Assembly: GCA_963777905.1 (NCBI GenBank) | Contig: CAVZSM010000010.1 | Coordinates: forward strand, 62,001 to 126,000 | Length of the DNA stretch: 64,000 nucleotides | Source: Trebonia sp963777905 | Lineage (GTDB): Bacteria > Actinomycetota > Actinomycetes > Streptosporangiales > Streptosporangiaceae | Direction of reading: 5' to 3' | Program-made: the position numbers and the translations under genes | Part shown: in pieces, positions 16,476 through 24,569 of the stretch | Layout: each line of letters starts with the position of its first letter | Numbering within the stretch: position 1 is the stretch's first letter | Notes under the pieces: model-generated | What the model was told of the DNA's origin: nothing | The model's database searches: none | The model's input: the letters and a program-made list of their open reading frames with translations, nothing else

Positions 16476-17468
16476 CTAGCCGTCGCCAGGGGCCAAGCCC
16501 AGATCCGAGACCGGCCCGAGATGGACGAGCTTGTCCGGGTTGACGACCGAACGGATCGCCTGCACGGTCCCGTCGGCGATGTCCAGCGTGAACACGCTGA
16601 TCACCCGGCCGTCGGGGTCGAGCGCGAGCCCGCCGGGCTGGCCGTTCACCCACGCCGGCCGCAGCTCGGCATGGAGCTGGACGCCGCGGCGGAACAGCCC
16701 GGCGATGAACCGGGCGACCCGGACCTGCCCGTGCAGCGGCTCCTTGACCGCGAGCGCCTTCCCGCCGCCGTCTCCGACGAAGACCACGTCCGGTGCGAGC
16801 AGTTCGAGCAGCGCGTCCATTTCCCCGCCGGCCGCGGCCGCGAAGAACCGGCGCGCCAGCTCCTCGCCCTGGGCCCTGGACGACTCGAACCGCGGCCGCC
16901 GGTCGCCGATGTGCTGGCGGGCGCGGGCGAAGATCTGGCGGCAGTTCTGCTCGCTCTTGCCGACGATCCGCGCCACCTCGGCGTAGTCGTAGCCGAACAC
17001 CTCGCGCAGCAGGAACACGGCGCGCTCCACCGGGGCCAGGCTCTCCAGCATCACCAGGAAGGCCATCGACAGCGAGTCGGCCAGCTCGGCGCGCTCCGCC
17101 GGGTCGGGGGCGGCCGCGGGCTGCGGCGGCCGGCCCTCCTCGGCCACCAGCGGCTCGGGCAGCCAGGTGCCCACGTAGGCTTCCCGCCGCACCCGGGCCG
17201 ACCGCAGGTGGTTGATCGCGTGCCGCGTGGTGGCGGTCGCGAGGTAGGCCTTCGGCGACTCCACCACGGTGCCCTCGCTCAGCCCCCTGGTCAGCCCGAG
17301 GAACGCTTCCTGCACGATGTCCTCCGCGTCGCTGACGCTCCCGGTCATCCGGTAGGCGATCGAGAACATCAGCGGCCGGAGCTCCTGGTAGGGCCCCTGG
17401 GTGTCAGGGGGCTGGGAGCGCCCCTCAGGCTGCGTCCCCTCAGGCTGCGTCCCCTCAGGCTGCGTCAT
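16476..17468 (-). CDS. sigJ: ECF sigma factor with SnoaL-like tail (SigJ type)
   Basis: A 330-residue sigma factor. Region 2 (about 25-95) has MFSIAYRMTGSVSDAEDIVQ and region 4 (about 130-190) has LAPVERAVFLLREVFGYDY and SEQNCRQIFARARQHI. After residue 200 a SnoaL/NTF2-like domain (EELARRFFAAAAGG to VVNPDKLVHLG) marks the SigJ/ECF41 type, in which this tail controls activity instead of an anti-sigma factor. The N-terminus holds three exact TQPEG repeats. The start overlaps the end of the epimerase gene by 14 bases; ECF41 factors commonly sit beside such oxidoreductase-type genes. Confidence 0.9.
   Translation of the reverse strand: MTQPEGTQPEGTQPEGRSQPPDTQGPYQELRPLMFSIAYRMTGSVSDAEDIVQEAFLGLTRGLSEGTVVESPKAYLATATTRHAINHLRSARVRREAYVGTWLPEPLVAEEGRPPQPAAAPDPAERAELADSLSMAFLVMLESLAPVERAVFLLREVFGYDYAEVARIVGKSEQNCRQIFARARQHIGDRRPRFESSRAQGEELARRFFAAAAGGEMDALLELLAPDVVFVGDGGGKALAVKEPLHGQVRVARFIAGLFRRGVQLHAELRPAWVNGQPGGLALDPDGRVISVFTLDIADGTVQAIRSVVNPDKLVHLGPVSDLGLAPGDG
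17421..17465. repeat. Three exact 15-bp tandem repeats in the sigma-factor start
   Basis: Three copies of cccctcaggctgcgt encode three TQPEG units at the N-terminus of the sigma factor on the minus strand. The array overlaps the end of the upstream epimerase gene. Changes in copy number would keep both frames. Confidence 0.9.
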
Positions 17469-18417
17469 TGTGCACCGCCCTCAGCGCGGGCGCCTTCCCG
17501 GTCCACGCCGGGAACCCGTCACGCCAGCTCGGGTAGCGCGGCGACCAGCCGAGCTCGCGCTTCGCCTTCGCGTTCGACGCCCCGCGCATCTCGGTCATCA
17601 TGACCACGGCGGCCTCGCCGGCGAGCAGCCGTCCCAGCCACGCGGGGACGCGCAGCGGCGGCTTCGCGCCGAGGCACCTGGCGAGGAACGGCAGCCACTC
17701 CGACACCGGCGCCGGATCGTCGTCCACGACGTTGTAGATGCCCGGCGCGCCCCGGGTCACCGCGGCCGCGGTCGCCGCCGCGGCGTCGTCCGCGTGCAGG
17801 AACGACCAGATGCCGGTGCCCCCGCCGATGACCGGCAGCATCCGTTTCCGCACCGGGGCGAGCATGTTCTCCGACGCGCCGGGCCCGTAGAAGCCCCCGT
17901 AGCGCAGCACGACGCCGCCGGGAAACGCCGATACCGCCTCCTCGACGTGCCGGATCGCCCGCAGCGACTCCTTCATCGCGGCCGGCGGACGGGTGTCGAG
18001 CGGGTCGTCCTCGGTCTTGACCGGGCCGCCCGCGCGGGCGTACGGCCACGAGGTGTAGCTCTGCGCGATGAACCGCCCGGTCCCGGCCGCCCGCGCGGCC
18101 GCGAGCAGGTTGTCCGTGCCCGTGGTCCGCAGCTGGTTGGTGACCGCGAAGCCCTTGTCGAAGTTGCGGAAGTCCTTCAGCGCGCTCAGCGAGGTCATCT
18201 GGTGGATGATGACCTCTGGCCTGGCCTGCCCCACCGCCGTGAGCACCGCGTCGGCGTCGAGGCCGTCCACGATGACCGGGGTGGCGCCGAGCCGCTGGAT
18301 CTCGGTTTCCCTGGCGGCCGATCGCGTGGTGCCGGTCACCTCATGGCCGGCCGCGGTCAGCAAGGGGACGAGGCGCTGCCCGATGACACCGGCGGCGCCC
18401 GCGACGAACACTCGCAT
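17455..18417 (-). CDS. NAD(P)-dependent epimerase/dehydratase
   Basis: About 320 residues from ATG 18417, preceded by GGGAGCC; further upstream codons look non-coding. An extended short-chain dehydrogenase fold: FVAGAAGVIGQRLVPLL is the GxxGxxG dinucleotide motif and FIAQSYTSWPYA includes a YxxxK-like region with an atypical active site. RYGGFYGPGASENM and YNVVDDDPAPVSEW are typical of this subfamily. It precedes sigJ in an overlapping operon, so it may be a partner or target of the sigma factor. Substrate unknown. Confidence 0.88.
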   Translation of the reverse strand: MRVFVAGAAGVIGQRLVPLLTAAGHEVTGTTRSAARETEIQRLGATPVIVDGLDADAVLTAVGQARPEVIIHQMTSLSALKDFRNFDKGFAVTNQLRTTGTDNLLAAARAAGTGRFIAQSYTSWPYARAGGPVKTEDDPLDTRPPAAMKESLRAIRHVEEAVSAFPGGVVLRYGGFYGPGASENMLAPVRKRMLPVIGGGTGIWSFLHADDAAAATAAAVTRGAPGIYNVVDDDPAPVSEWLPFLARCLGAKPPLRVPAWLGRLLAGEAAVVMMTEMRGASNAKAKRELGWSPRYPSWRDGFPAWTGKAPALRAVHNDAA

Positions 18418-18508
18418 GATGGCTCCCTTCCCTGCCTTTATAGCCTTCGCCATCTCAGACAAGGCACCCCCGCCGCCTGTGACACTCCGGGCCCGGGCCG
18501 CGCCGCGG

Positions 18509-19903
18509 TCAGAGCTCGCTGATGACTCGGGCCAGCGTGGCGACGCCCTCGGCGATGGCGCGCTCGCTGACCGTCGCGTACCCGAAGATCAGGCCGCCGG
18601 GGCCCGGGTTCGAGATGCGGTACGGCCCCACCGCGTCGAGGCCGACGCCCGCCCGCCGGGCCGCGGCGACCACCGCGGCCTCGTCCAGGTGCGGCGGCAG
18701 CCAGGTGACCAGGTGCAGCCCGGCCGAGACGCCGTCCGGCTCGAGCCGGGGCAGGTGCCGGGCCAGCGCCGCGAGCAGCACGTCGCGGCGGCGCCGGTAC
18801 ACGGGGCGCATCCGGCGCAGGTGCCGGTCGAACTCGCCCCGCGTCACGAAGTCGGCCAGCGCCATCTGCTCCAGCGCGGCGGACCCGCGGTCCGCCGCGA
18901 TCTTGGCCGCGGCCATCGGCTCGGTCAGGTGCGCGGGCAGCACGAACCAGCCGAGCCGCAGCCCGGGCGCGAGCGTCTTGCTCGCCGATCCGGCGTAGAC
19001 CACGTGCTCGGGCGCCAGGCCCTGTACCGAGCCGACCGGCGTCCGGTCGTAGCGGTACTCGGCGTCGTAGTCGTCCTCGACGATGACCGCCCCGCGTTCG
19101 GTCGCCCACCGGATGACGGCGGCCCGGTTCCTGGCGGACAGGACCGACCCGGTGGGCCACTGGTGCGAGGGCGTCAGGATGACGGCGTCGGCGCCGCTGT
19201 CCCGCAGCGCGTCGACCCGGATGCCGTCGCCGTCGACCGGGATGCCGACCACGTCCAGCCCGGCCGCCCTGGCGGCCGGCAGGGCGTCGTCGTTGGAGGA
19301 CGGATCCTCGAGCGCGAGCCGTTTCGCGCCCCTGGCGGCCAGCACCCCCATGAGCAGCGTCACGCCCTGCGCGTAGCCGGTGCAGATCACCATCTGCTCC
19401 GGGTCGGCCACCGTGCCGCGGACCCGGTTCAGGTACTCGGCCATCGCGGTGCGCAGTTGCGGCACCCCGCGCCCTGACAGGTAGCCGAACACCTCGTTCG
19501 GCGCGTCGGCCAGCGCCGCGCGAATGGACCGCAGCCAGGCGGCGCGCGGGAAGCTGGACACGTCGGCGCGGCCGTAGCTGAGGTCGATGGCCGGCCTGGG
19601 CGCCCGCTCCTGGCGGAGCGCGGCGGCCGGTGGCGCCGGGCCCGCCGCCACCCGGGTGTACCCGCCCGAGTGGCTGGCCAGGTACCCCTCGGCCGTGAGC
19701 TGCTGATACGCCTCCACCACCACGCCGCGGGAGACGCCGAGGTCGGCGGCCAGCGCCCGCGATGGCGGCAGGCTGGACCCGCGGGGCAGCCGCCCGGCGC
19801 GGATCGCCTCCCGGATCGAGGTCTCGATCTGCCGGTGCAGCGGGACGTCGCCGTCGTGCCTGAGCATGACGAGCAGTCCAGAATCGGTCCTGTTTCTTGG
19901 CAT
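18509..19903 (-). CDS. MocR/PdxR-type regulator (GntR helix-turn-helix plus aminotransferase)
   Basis: About 464 residues from ATG 19903. The N-terminal winged helix (about 15-85; PLHRQIETSIREAIRAGRL, RALAADLGVSRGVVVEAYQQL) is fused to a fold-type I aminotransferase domain (about 105-460) with VEDDYDAEYRYD and the PLP-binding Lys in GSASKTLAPGLRLGW. MocR proteins sense PLP or amino-group compounds and usually control a divergent gene. Here that is the EamA exporter, and a perfect inverted repeat begins inside the first codons of this gene and ends in the intergenic region. Confidence 0.92.
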   Translation of the reverse strand: MPRNRTDSGLLVMLRHDGDVPLHRQIETSIREAIRAGRLPRGSSLPPSRALAADLGVSRGVVVEAYQQLTAEGYLASHSGGYTRVAAGPAPPAAALRQERAPRPAIDLSYGRADVSSFPRAAWLRSIRAALADAPNEVFGYLSGRGVPQLRTAMAEYLNRVRGTVADPEQMVICTGYAQGVTLLMGVLAARGAKRLALEDPSSNDDALPAARAAGLDVVGIPVDGDGIRVDALRDSGADAVILTPSHQWPTGSVLSARNRAAVIRWATERGAVIVEDDYDAEYRYDRTPVGSVQGLAPEHVVYAGSASKTLAPGLRLGWFVLPAHLTEPMAAAKIAADRGSAALEQMALADFVTRGEFDRHLRRMRPVYRRRRDVLLAALARHLPRLEPDGVSAGLHLVTWLPPHLDEAAVVAAARRAGVGLDAVGPYRISNPGPGGLIFGYATVSERAIAEGVATLARVISEL

Positions 19904-19933
19904 CAATCTGGACCTTATCAGCAGGACCGATTC
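19881..19933. promoter_or_regulatory. Perfect 12-bp inverted repeat, probable MocR operator
   Basis: gaatcggtcctg at 19881-19892 and its exact reverse complement at 19922-19933 lie 29 bases apart. Between them ctggacc offers a third half-site. The left arm encodes residues 4-7 of the regulator, so binding would cover its start and give autoregulation as well as control of the exporter. Spaced half-sites fit the two-headed geometry of MocR dimers. Confidence 0.7.
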
Positions 19934-19991
19934 CTGTCAGGCTCGAGCTGTGACCACCGGTTTCGTGGCCACCGGTTAAGGAGGAATGACC

Positions 19992-20822
19992 ATGGGAATC
20001 GTGCTCGGCCTGGCGGCGGCCCTGTTGTACGGCGGCTCCGATTTCAGCGGGGGAGTGGCCGCGCGGCGTCTCGGGCCGCTGCGGGTCAGCGTCATCGGCT
20101 GTCTCGTCGCCACAGTGCTTGGCTGGGCCCTGCTGGGCGTGGTGGGCGGCCCAGGGCCGAGCGTCCGCGCGGTCGCCTGGGGACTGGCTAGCGGCGTGGC
20201 CGGCGGGGCCGGCACCCTGCTGCTGTACCGCGGGCTGGCCCGCGGGCAGATGAGCGTGGTCGGGCCGGTGTCCGCGGTGGGAGCGGCGGTGGTCCCTGTC
20301 GTGGCGGGCGTCGTGCTTGGCGAGCGGCCTGGCCTGCTGGCCGTGGCCGGCGTGCTGGTCGCGCTGCCCGCCATCGTGCTCGTCGCGGCCAGCGGCTCGG
20401 TCCGCGGCAGGCTCGGCGCCGGCCTGTTCGACGGGCTGGCCGCTGGCCTGGCCTTCGGCATCCTGTTCATCGGCCTCGCCCAGGCCGGCCGGAACGCCGG
20501 CCTGTGGCCGGTCGCGTGCGAGGCGACCGGCACGCTGCTGGTCACCCTGGCCATCGCGGTCAAGTCCCGGCAGCCGCTGCGCGTCCCGGTCCGCGCCGCG
20601 GGCCTGCCCGCGCTCGCGGGTGCCAGCGGCATGGCCGCCACCGTGGCCTACTTCTACGCGACGCACTTCAGCATGCTGGCCGTCGCCGCCGTGCTCGTCT
20701 CCCTGTACCCGGGCTTCACCGTCCTGCTGGCCCGGGTCCTGCTGCACGAGCGGTTCAGCCCCGCCCAGCGCGCCGGCCTTGGCCTGTGCGCCCTGGCCAT
20801 CGCCGCCATCGCGGTGAACTGA
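19992..20822 (+). CDS. EamA-family (DMT) metabolite exporter
   Basis: About 276 residues with ten membrane helices in two repeated EamA halves (GSDFSGGVAARRLG... and SGMAATVAYFYATHFSML...). Two ATGs lie six bases apart; the second (19992) has AAGGAGGA at the correct distance and is preferred over 19986. DMT proteins export amino acids or related metabolites, and the divergent PLP-dependent regulator supports an amino-group substrate. It is followed by low-complexity DNA and a strong hairpin. Confidence 0.9.
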   Translation: MGIVLGLAAALLYGGSDFSGGVAARRLGPLRVSVIGCLVATVLGWALLGVVGGPGPSVRAVAWGLASGVAGGAGTLLLYRGLARGQMSVVGPVSAVGAAVVPVVAGVVLGERPGLLAVAGVLVALPAIVLVAASGSVRGRLGAGLFDGLAAGLAFGILFIGLAQAGRNAGLWPVACEATGTLLVTLAIAVKSRQPLRVPVRAAGLPALAGASGMAATVAYFYATHFSMLAVAAVLVSLYPGFTVLLARVLLHERFSPAQRAGLGLCALAIAAIAVN

Positions 20823-20848
20823 CCCCGCCCTGCGCCGCCGGAACCCCC

Positions 20849-20998
20849 CTCCACCGGCCGCCCCAGCCCCCGCCACCCCCGGCCACCCCACGGCCCCCAC
20901 CGGCCGCCCCAACGCCCCCTCCACCGGTCAGGTCGCCCCATTACCCTCCCGCACCGGCCGCCCCAGCGCCCTCCATCGGCCGCCCAGCTCCTCCTCCA
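20849..20998. repeat. Degenerate GC-rich tandem repeat
   Basis: The words caccggccgccccagc and ccaccggccgccccaacg recur four times with variable C-rich spacers. No coding frame here looks real. It lies between the exporter gene and the twin palindromes. Confidence 0.6.
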
Positions 20999-21006
20999 CC
21001 AGCCCC

Positions 21007-21064
21007 GAAGGGGGTCGATGGTCCATCGACCCCCTTCTTTGGCGGTCGATGGACCATCGACCGC
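21007..21064. repeat. Twin palindromes with a shared core
   Basis: Positions 21007-21037 are a perfect 31-bp palindrome (15-bp arms, one central base) and 21042-21064 a perfect 23-bp palindrome (11-bp arms). Both contain GGTCGATGG-N-CCATCGACC with central T and A respectively, so they are also inverted copies of each other. The first is followed by ttcttt and could terminate the exporter transcript. The pair could also be a protein-binding site or a REP-like element. Confidence 0.85.
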
Positions 21065-21117
21065 GTTCCCGCGAGCCCCGGGCTGCGGCGCATGAGGCGG
21101 GCGGGCAAGATGGGGGG

Positions 21118-21915
21118 ATGGCTCGCCCTCGCTCCGCGCCCCGGCATGATCGCGACGCCGGCGGCCCCGCCGACGTGCTCGCCGCGAAGGCGGAGCTGCG
21201 CGATGAGGTCTGGTCCGCGATGCGCGCCGCGAAGGTGGCCAGGTTCCCCGGCGCCTTCGGGCGCATCCCCAACTTCACTGGCGCCGAGGCCGCGGCGGAG
21301 CGGCTGCGCGCCTTGTCCCCATGGCAGGCGGCGCACACGGTGAAGGCCAACCCGGATTCCGCGCAACTGCCCGTCCGGCAGCGCGCGCTCGAAGACGGCA
21401 AGACCGTGTACATGGCCGTCCCGCGGCTGGCCGAGCCCGAGCCATTCTTCGCCCTGGACCCGGACCACTTGTCCGAGCCGCCGCGGAAGGCGGCCTCGAT
21501 CAGCGGCGCGTCCAGGTCCGCCCGCCGGGTCAGCCTGGCGGAGCTCGCCCCGGTCGGCCTCGTGGTCATGGGCAGCGTCGCGGTCGGGGAGGACGGCGCG
21601 CGGCTAGGCAAGGGGGGCGGCTTCGCCGACCTGGAGTTCGCGCTCGCGACCGCCGCGGGCTTGATCGGGTCGGACACCGTGTCCGTCACGACCGTGCACG
21701 AACTCCAGGTACGCCCCGCGGGGACAATCCCGCTGACCAGCCACGACGTGCCGGTTGACTTCATCGTCACACCCGACCGGGTCATCGACTGCCGCCCGCG
21801 GCACGGCCCCCGGCCGGTGCCGGGCATTCAGTGGGACGACCTGACGGATGAGAAGATCGCCGCGATACCGCTGCTGTCGGCCCAGCGGGCCGCGCGACGC
21901 GCGGCTACTTCTTAG
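21118..21915 (+). CDS. 5-formyltetrahydrofolate cyclo-ligase-like protein
   Basis: About 265 residues from ATG 21118 after GGGGGG; the frame extends upstream into the palindromes but is not protein-like there. The N-terminal helix LAAKAELRDEVWSAMRAAKV, the motif VYMAVPRL and the signature GKGGGFADLEFAL correspond to the 5-FTHF cyclo-ligase fold (ATP- and folate-binding GxGxGxxD loop). The longer spacing and divergent N-terminus resemble the MTHFSD/YgfA-like branch, so methenyl-THF synthesis is probable but not certain. It ends four bases from the convergent CsbD gene. Confidence 0.75.
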   Translation: MARPRSAPRHDRDAGGPADVLAAKAELRDEVWSAMRAAKVARFPGAFGRIPNFTGAEAAAERLRALSPWQAAHTVKANPDSAQLPVRQRALEDGKTVYMAVPRLAEPEPFFALDPDHLSEPPRKAASISGASRSARRVSLAELAPVGLVVMGSVAVGEDGARLGKGGGFADLEFALATAAGLIGSDTVSVTTVHELQVRPAGTIPLTSHDVPVDFIVTPDRVIDCRPRHGPRPVPGIQWDDLTDEKIAAIPLLSAQRAARRAATS

Positions 21916-21918
21916 CGG

Positions 21919-22113
21919 TTACTTCTTAAAGGCGTCGCGCACGTTCTTGCCGGCGTCCTTCGCCTGCTCGCCGACCTGCCGGGTGGCGCCGCTGACGCGC
22001 TCGCCCTGGCCTTCGGCCTCCAAGTACGGGTCACCGGTGGCCCGGCCGACGTCCTGCTTGGCGTGGCCCTTGCCCATCTTGAACCTGTTCCGCATCTTGT
22101 CCATGAAACCCAT
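21919..22113 (-). CDS. CsbD-family stress protein
   Basis: Sixty-four residues, rich in Lys, Gly and Gln. It opens MGFMDKMRNRFKMGKGHAKQ and continues with GRATGDPYLEAEGQ, the CsbD pattern. These small soluble proteins are induced by general stress in many bacteria and have no known enzyme activity. The start has an AGGAGGC site. It is convergent with the cyclo-ligase-like gene. Confidence 0.9.
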   Translation of the reverse strand: MGFMDKMRNRFKMGKGHAKQDVGRATGDPYLEAEGQGERVSGATRQVGEQAKDAGKNVRDAFKK

Positions 22114-22212
22114 GTCTGCCTCCTCGCGGTAGAAGTTGCCTTTACTCCCCCCATACGGGGGCTTTAACCTCTTCGACGTTCAGCGGCGCCGAGCCCGGGT
22201 AGGGCGGCGCTC

Positions 22213-22713
22213 ATGTCAAATCGCGATGGCCCACGACACTGGCTGGGCATTTACCTCAACGACCACCTCGCGGGCGCCACGGCCGGGGCGGAACTCGCCC
22301 GCCGCGTCGCCGGGTCTCACCCGGACCCCGAGCACCGCAAGCGGCTAGCCGGCCTGGCCGCGGACATCGCCGCCGACCGGCAAGCGCTCCTGCAGCTGAT
22401 GCGTGCCGCCGGCGTGCCGGTCCGCGGTCACAAGATCCTCGCCGGATGGGCCGCGGAGAAGGCCACCAGGCTGAAGACCGGCGCGAACTTCCTCACCCGG
22501 TCTCCGCTGAGTGACCTCACCGAGCTGGAGACCCTCTACCTGGGCATCCAGGGCAAGGCCGCGGGCTGGCGCGCCCTGCTGGGCGCGGCGGCGAACGACG
22601 GCCTGCTCGACCAGCAGCGACTCCGCGTCCTGCTCGACCGCACCGGCGACCAGCTCGCCGTCGTCGAAGAACTCCGCATCCAGGTCGGCGCCGGCCTATT
22701 CAGCCTCGGGTGA
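22213..22713 (+). CDS. Ferritin-like helical protein, unknown
   Basis: A 166-residue protein, almost entirely helical: YLNDHLAGATAGAELARRVA, LAADIAADRQALLQLMRAAG, ELETLYLGIQGKAAGWRALL and QLAVVEELRIQVGAG look like four amphipathic helices of a ferritin-like bundle. There is no full set of metal ligands (ExxH pairs). Similar proteins are common and uncharacterised in actinomycetes. It overlaps the convergent MerR gene end by 18 bases. Confidence 0.75.
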   Translation: MSNRDGPRHWLGIYLNDHLAGATAGAELARRVAGSHPDPEHRKRLAGLAADIAADRQALLQLMRAAGVPVRGHKILAGWAAEKATRLKTGANFLTRSPLSDLTELETLYLGIQGKAAGWRALLGAAANDGLLDQQRLRVLLDRTGDQLAVVEELRIQVGAGLFSLG

Positions 22714-23285
22714 TGATCGCCCGCGCTTCTTCTCCGACATCGGCGGGCCGAGCACCGGCTGGCCGGTCTCGCCGGCCAGGTCCTCGCGGGGCCGTTGGCC
22801 GTGCAGCTGCCGGTGGGATTGTGACAGCGGCTGGCCGGCCAGCCGGGCGGTGATGCCGGCGTTGAAGTTGGGGCATTGCGTGATGTCTTCGTGGGGGCAG
22901 CGCAGACCGTGGCTGATGGCATCGCGGACGGCCTGCGCCCTGGCGATCTGCTCGTCGAGTTCCGCGAGCTTGCGCTGCATGTACTGTCTCCGGTCGCCGG
23001 GCGGGCTGGCGCGGGTGTCCAGCAGGGCCTTCTGCTCGGCGAGGGTGAACCCCGCGTCGCTGTAGAGCAGGATGGCGGCGACGAGCCGGTCCGCCGATTC
23101 GGGGTAGCGGCGCTGCCCGGAGATCCTGGCCGGCGGGGAGCAGGCCGAGTTCCTCGTAGTAGCGCAGGGCCGAGGCGGTGACGCCGGCGCGGCGGGCCAG
23201 TTCGCCGATGGTGAGCAGGCCGCCTTGTGTGTTGACTTCAGGTGCGCTTGAAGGCGTTGACTGCCGGCCATGAGAACACGACATG
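22696..23285 (-). pseudogene. MerR-family regulator with one frame break
   Basis: The N-terminal half (LLTIGELARRAGVTASALRY and YEELGLLP) is in one frame and the rest (ARISGQRRYPESADRL, AILLYSDAGFTLAEQKALLD, then a coiled coil and HGLRCPHEDITQCPNF) in another. The break is at the run of C near 23133, one extra base by comparison with the family. The two halves together make a complete MerR protein of SoxR-like length with three C-terminal Cys residues, so a sequencing indel is a serious alternative. The start is unclear; ATG 23285 is the only one in frame. Confidence 0.75.
23232..23262 (+). promoter_or_regulatory. MerR-type promoter with 19-bp spacer and dyad
   Basis: TTGACT at 23232-23237 and TTGACT at 23257-23262 are separated by exactly 19 bases, longer than the usual 17 and typical of MerR-activated promoters. 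The spacer contains the dyad CTTCAGGTGCGCTTGAAG (23236-23253; 14 of 18 positions symmetric). Transcription would start about 25 bases before the methyltransferase ATG. The site lies inside the extended N-terminus of the divergent MerR frame, which suggests that regulator starts further in. Confidence 0.6.
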
Positions 23286-23293
23286 AGGGAAGC

Positions 23294-24004
23294 ATGGCAC
23301 GGGTAGTGCGGCGGGCAGTGACCGCCGCCGCCGAGTACGGGATCGGGCGTGCCGGGATCGCCGTCGTGCGCGTCCTGGACCGCGACGTCATCGGCCAGGG
23401 CCATCGTCCCCATGGCGCGGCCGGGAGTGTGACCGGCTGGGTGTTCGCCCACCGCCCTTCCAACCGGCAGCGCAACCGCTGGGTAGTCTCGTTGCTCGAT
23501 GTGCGCCCCGCCGGCCAAGTCCTCGAGCTCGGCTTCGGCCCCGGCGTGGCGGTCGCGGAACTGGTCCGCGCCGGCGCGGGTCACGTGTACGGCATCGACC
23601 ATTCCGGCGTGATGCTCCGGCAGGCGTCCAGGCGCAACGCCGCCGCGATCCGGGCCGGGCGGGTCACCCTGATCAATGCACCGGCCGATCAGCTTCCGCC
23701 CGCTGTCGATGGCCCCTTCGACGCCATCCTCGCCGTCAACTCCCTCGGGTTCTGGCCCGGGCGTGCCGAACGGCTCGCCGAGCTGCGCCGGCGGCTCGCA
23801 CCCGGCGGGCGCATCGCCATCGCATCCCAGCCCCGCTGCCCCGGCGCCACGGCGGACACGTCCCGCGGCGCCGCCCGCGAAATCGAGGACCTGCTGAGAG
23901 ACGCTGGCTTCTCGCAGGTGAGCACCCAGACCCTTCCTCTCAGCCCCCCGGTGATCTGCGTCCTCGCCGCCAGTCAGGCTTGCGCTACCACGAGGGCCGA
24001 TTGA
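23294..24004 (+). CDS. Class I SAM-dependent methyltransferase
   Basis: About 236 residues from ATG 23294, with GAGGGA four bases upstream. Motif I is VLELGFGPGVAVAELV, followed by VYGIDHSGVMLRQA, INAPADQLPP and DAILAVNSLGFW. The N-terminus has a short helical extension and the C-terminus a Ser/Pro-rich stretch. It is divergent from the MerR gene and probably its target. The substrate cannot be inferred. Its last 20 bases overlap the convergent LRAT gene. Confidence 0.85.
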   Translation: MARVVRRAVTAAAEYGIGRAGIAVVRVLDRDVIGQGHRPHGAAGSVTGWVFAHRPSNRQRNRWVVSLLDVRPAGQVLELGFGPGVAVAELVRAGAGHVYGIDHSGVMLRQASRRNAAAIRAGRVTLINAPADQLPPAVDGPFDAILAVNSLGFWPGRAERLAELRRRLAPGGRIAIASQPRCPGATADTSRGAAREIEDLLRDAGFSQVSTQTLPLSPPVICVLAASQACATTRAD

Positions 24005-24569
24005 GTGGTCTCTCTACGCCTTGCCAGAATTTGTATGGAGCCCGCCGCCGCTGGTATCCCGTGATGGCGCTTATCAGGATGAGCGACCAGCACGTAATTC
24101 GCCACCACTTGCTGTGTCCGCTCGATCTGGCCGTCAAGATCATTATTGTGAGCAGCGCTGCCTGTGCCCGAAAGAGCTTCTTCGTCTGCAGGCTCTCAAA
24201 ATAACTGCCGGTCACGCACCAGTTGGCGAAGTGCTCACAGTTGCTGCCGAACAGCGTGAACTTTCCTTCGAAACCGATCTTCGCCAGCCGTTCCGCCTCA
24301 GCCACGATCCGCTCGGGCGGGAGGGGGCCGGGCAGCCAATCCGGTCCGAACATCCTGCCAGGGCTGGGATGGCGGACAACTGCGACTTTACGGCCACGGG
24401 CAAATTGCTGGAGTGTGACGGGGCGGACGCCGTTCCGGTGCCTGCTGCCCACGTCGTATCCGCCAAAATCAATGACGCGATCGTCGCTGACGTAGATGCC
24501 ATGATGCGCGAAGCCCGGGCGTCGCGCCATCAGGTGATCGCCGTAACTGAACTCGCTTTGTCCTGTCAT
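23985..24569 (-). CDS. LRAT-domain protein with C-terminal membrane segment
   Basis: A 194-residue protein of the NlpC/P60-related LRAT family of thiol acyltransferases and hydrolases. HLMARRPGFAHHGIYVSDD contains the catalytic His (about residue 23), and FGSNCEHFANWC contains the nucleophile Cys (about 111) followed by His, the standard LRAT block. Residues 158-172 (CWSLILISAITGY) form a membrane segment, with a weaker one before it, so the enzyme is tail-anchored. Bacterial members are largely uncharacterised; acyl transfer or deacylation of lipids is possible. Confidence 0.85.
   Translation of the reverse strand: MTGQSEFSYGDHLMARRPGFAHHGIYVSDDRVIDFGGYDVGSRHRNGVRPVTLQQFARGRKVAVVRHPSPGRMFGPDWLPGPLPPERIVAEAERLAKIGFEGKFTLFGSNCEHFANWCVTGSYFESLQTKKLFRAQAALLTIMILTARSSGHSKWWRITCWSLILISAITGYQRRRAPYKFWQGVERPLNRPSW

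Noticed and set aside
18438..20924. 828-codon open frame on the minus strand across the MocR and EamA genes
   Set aside because: It is composed of Arg/Gly/Ala-rich shadow translation of two well-supported genes on either strand and has no family features; GC-rich codons simply lack stops in this frame.
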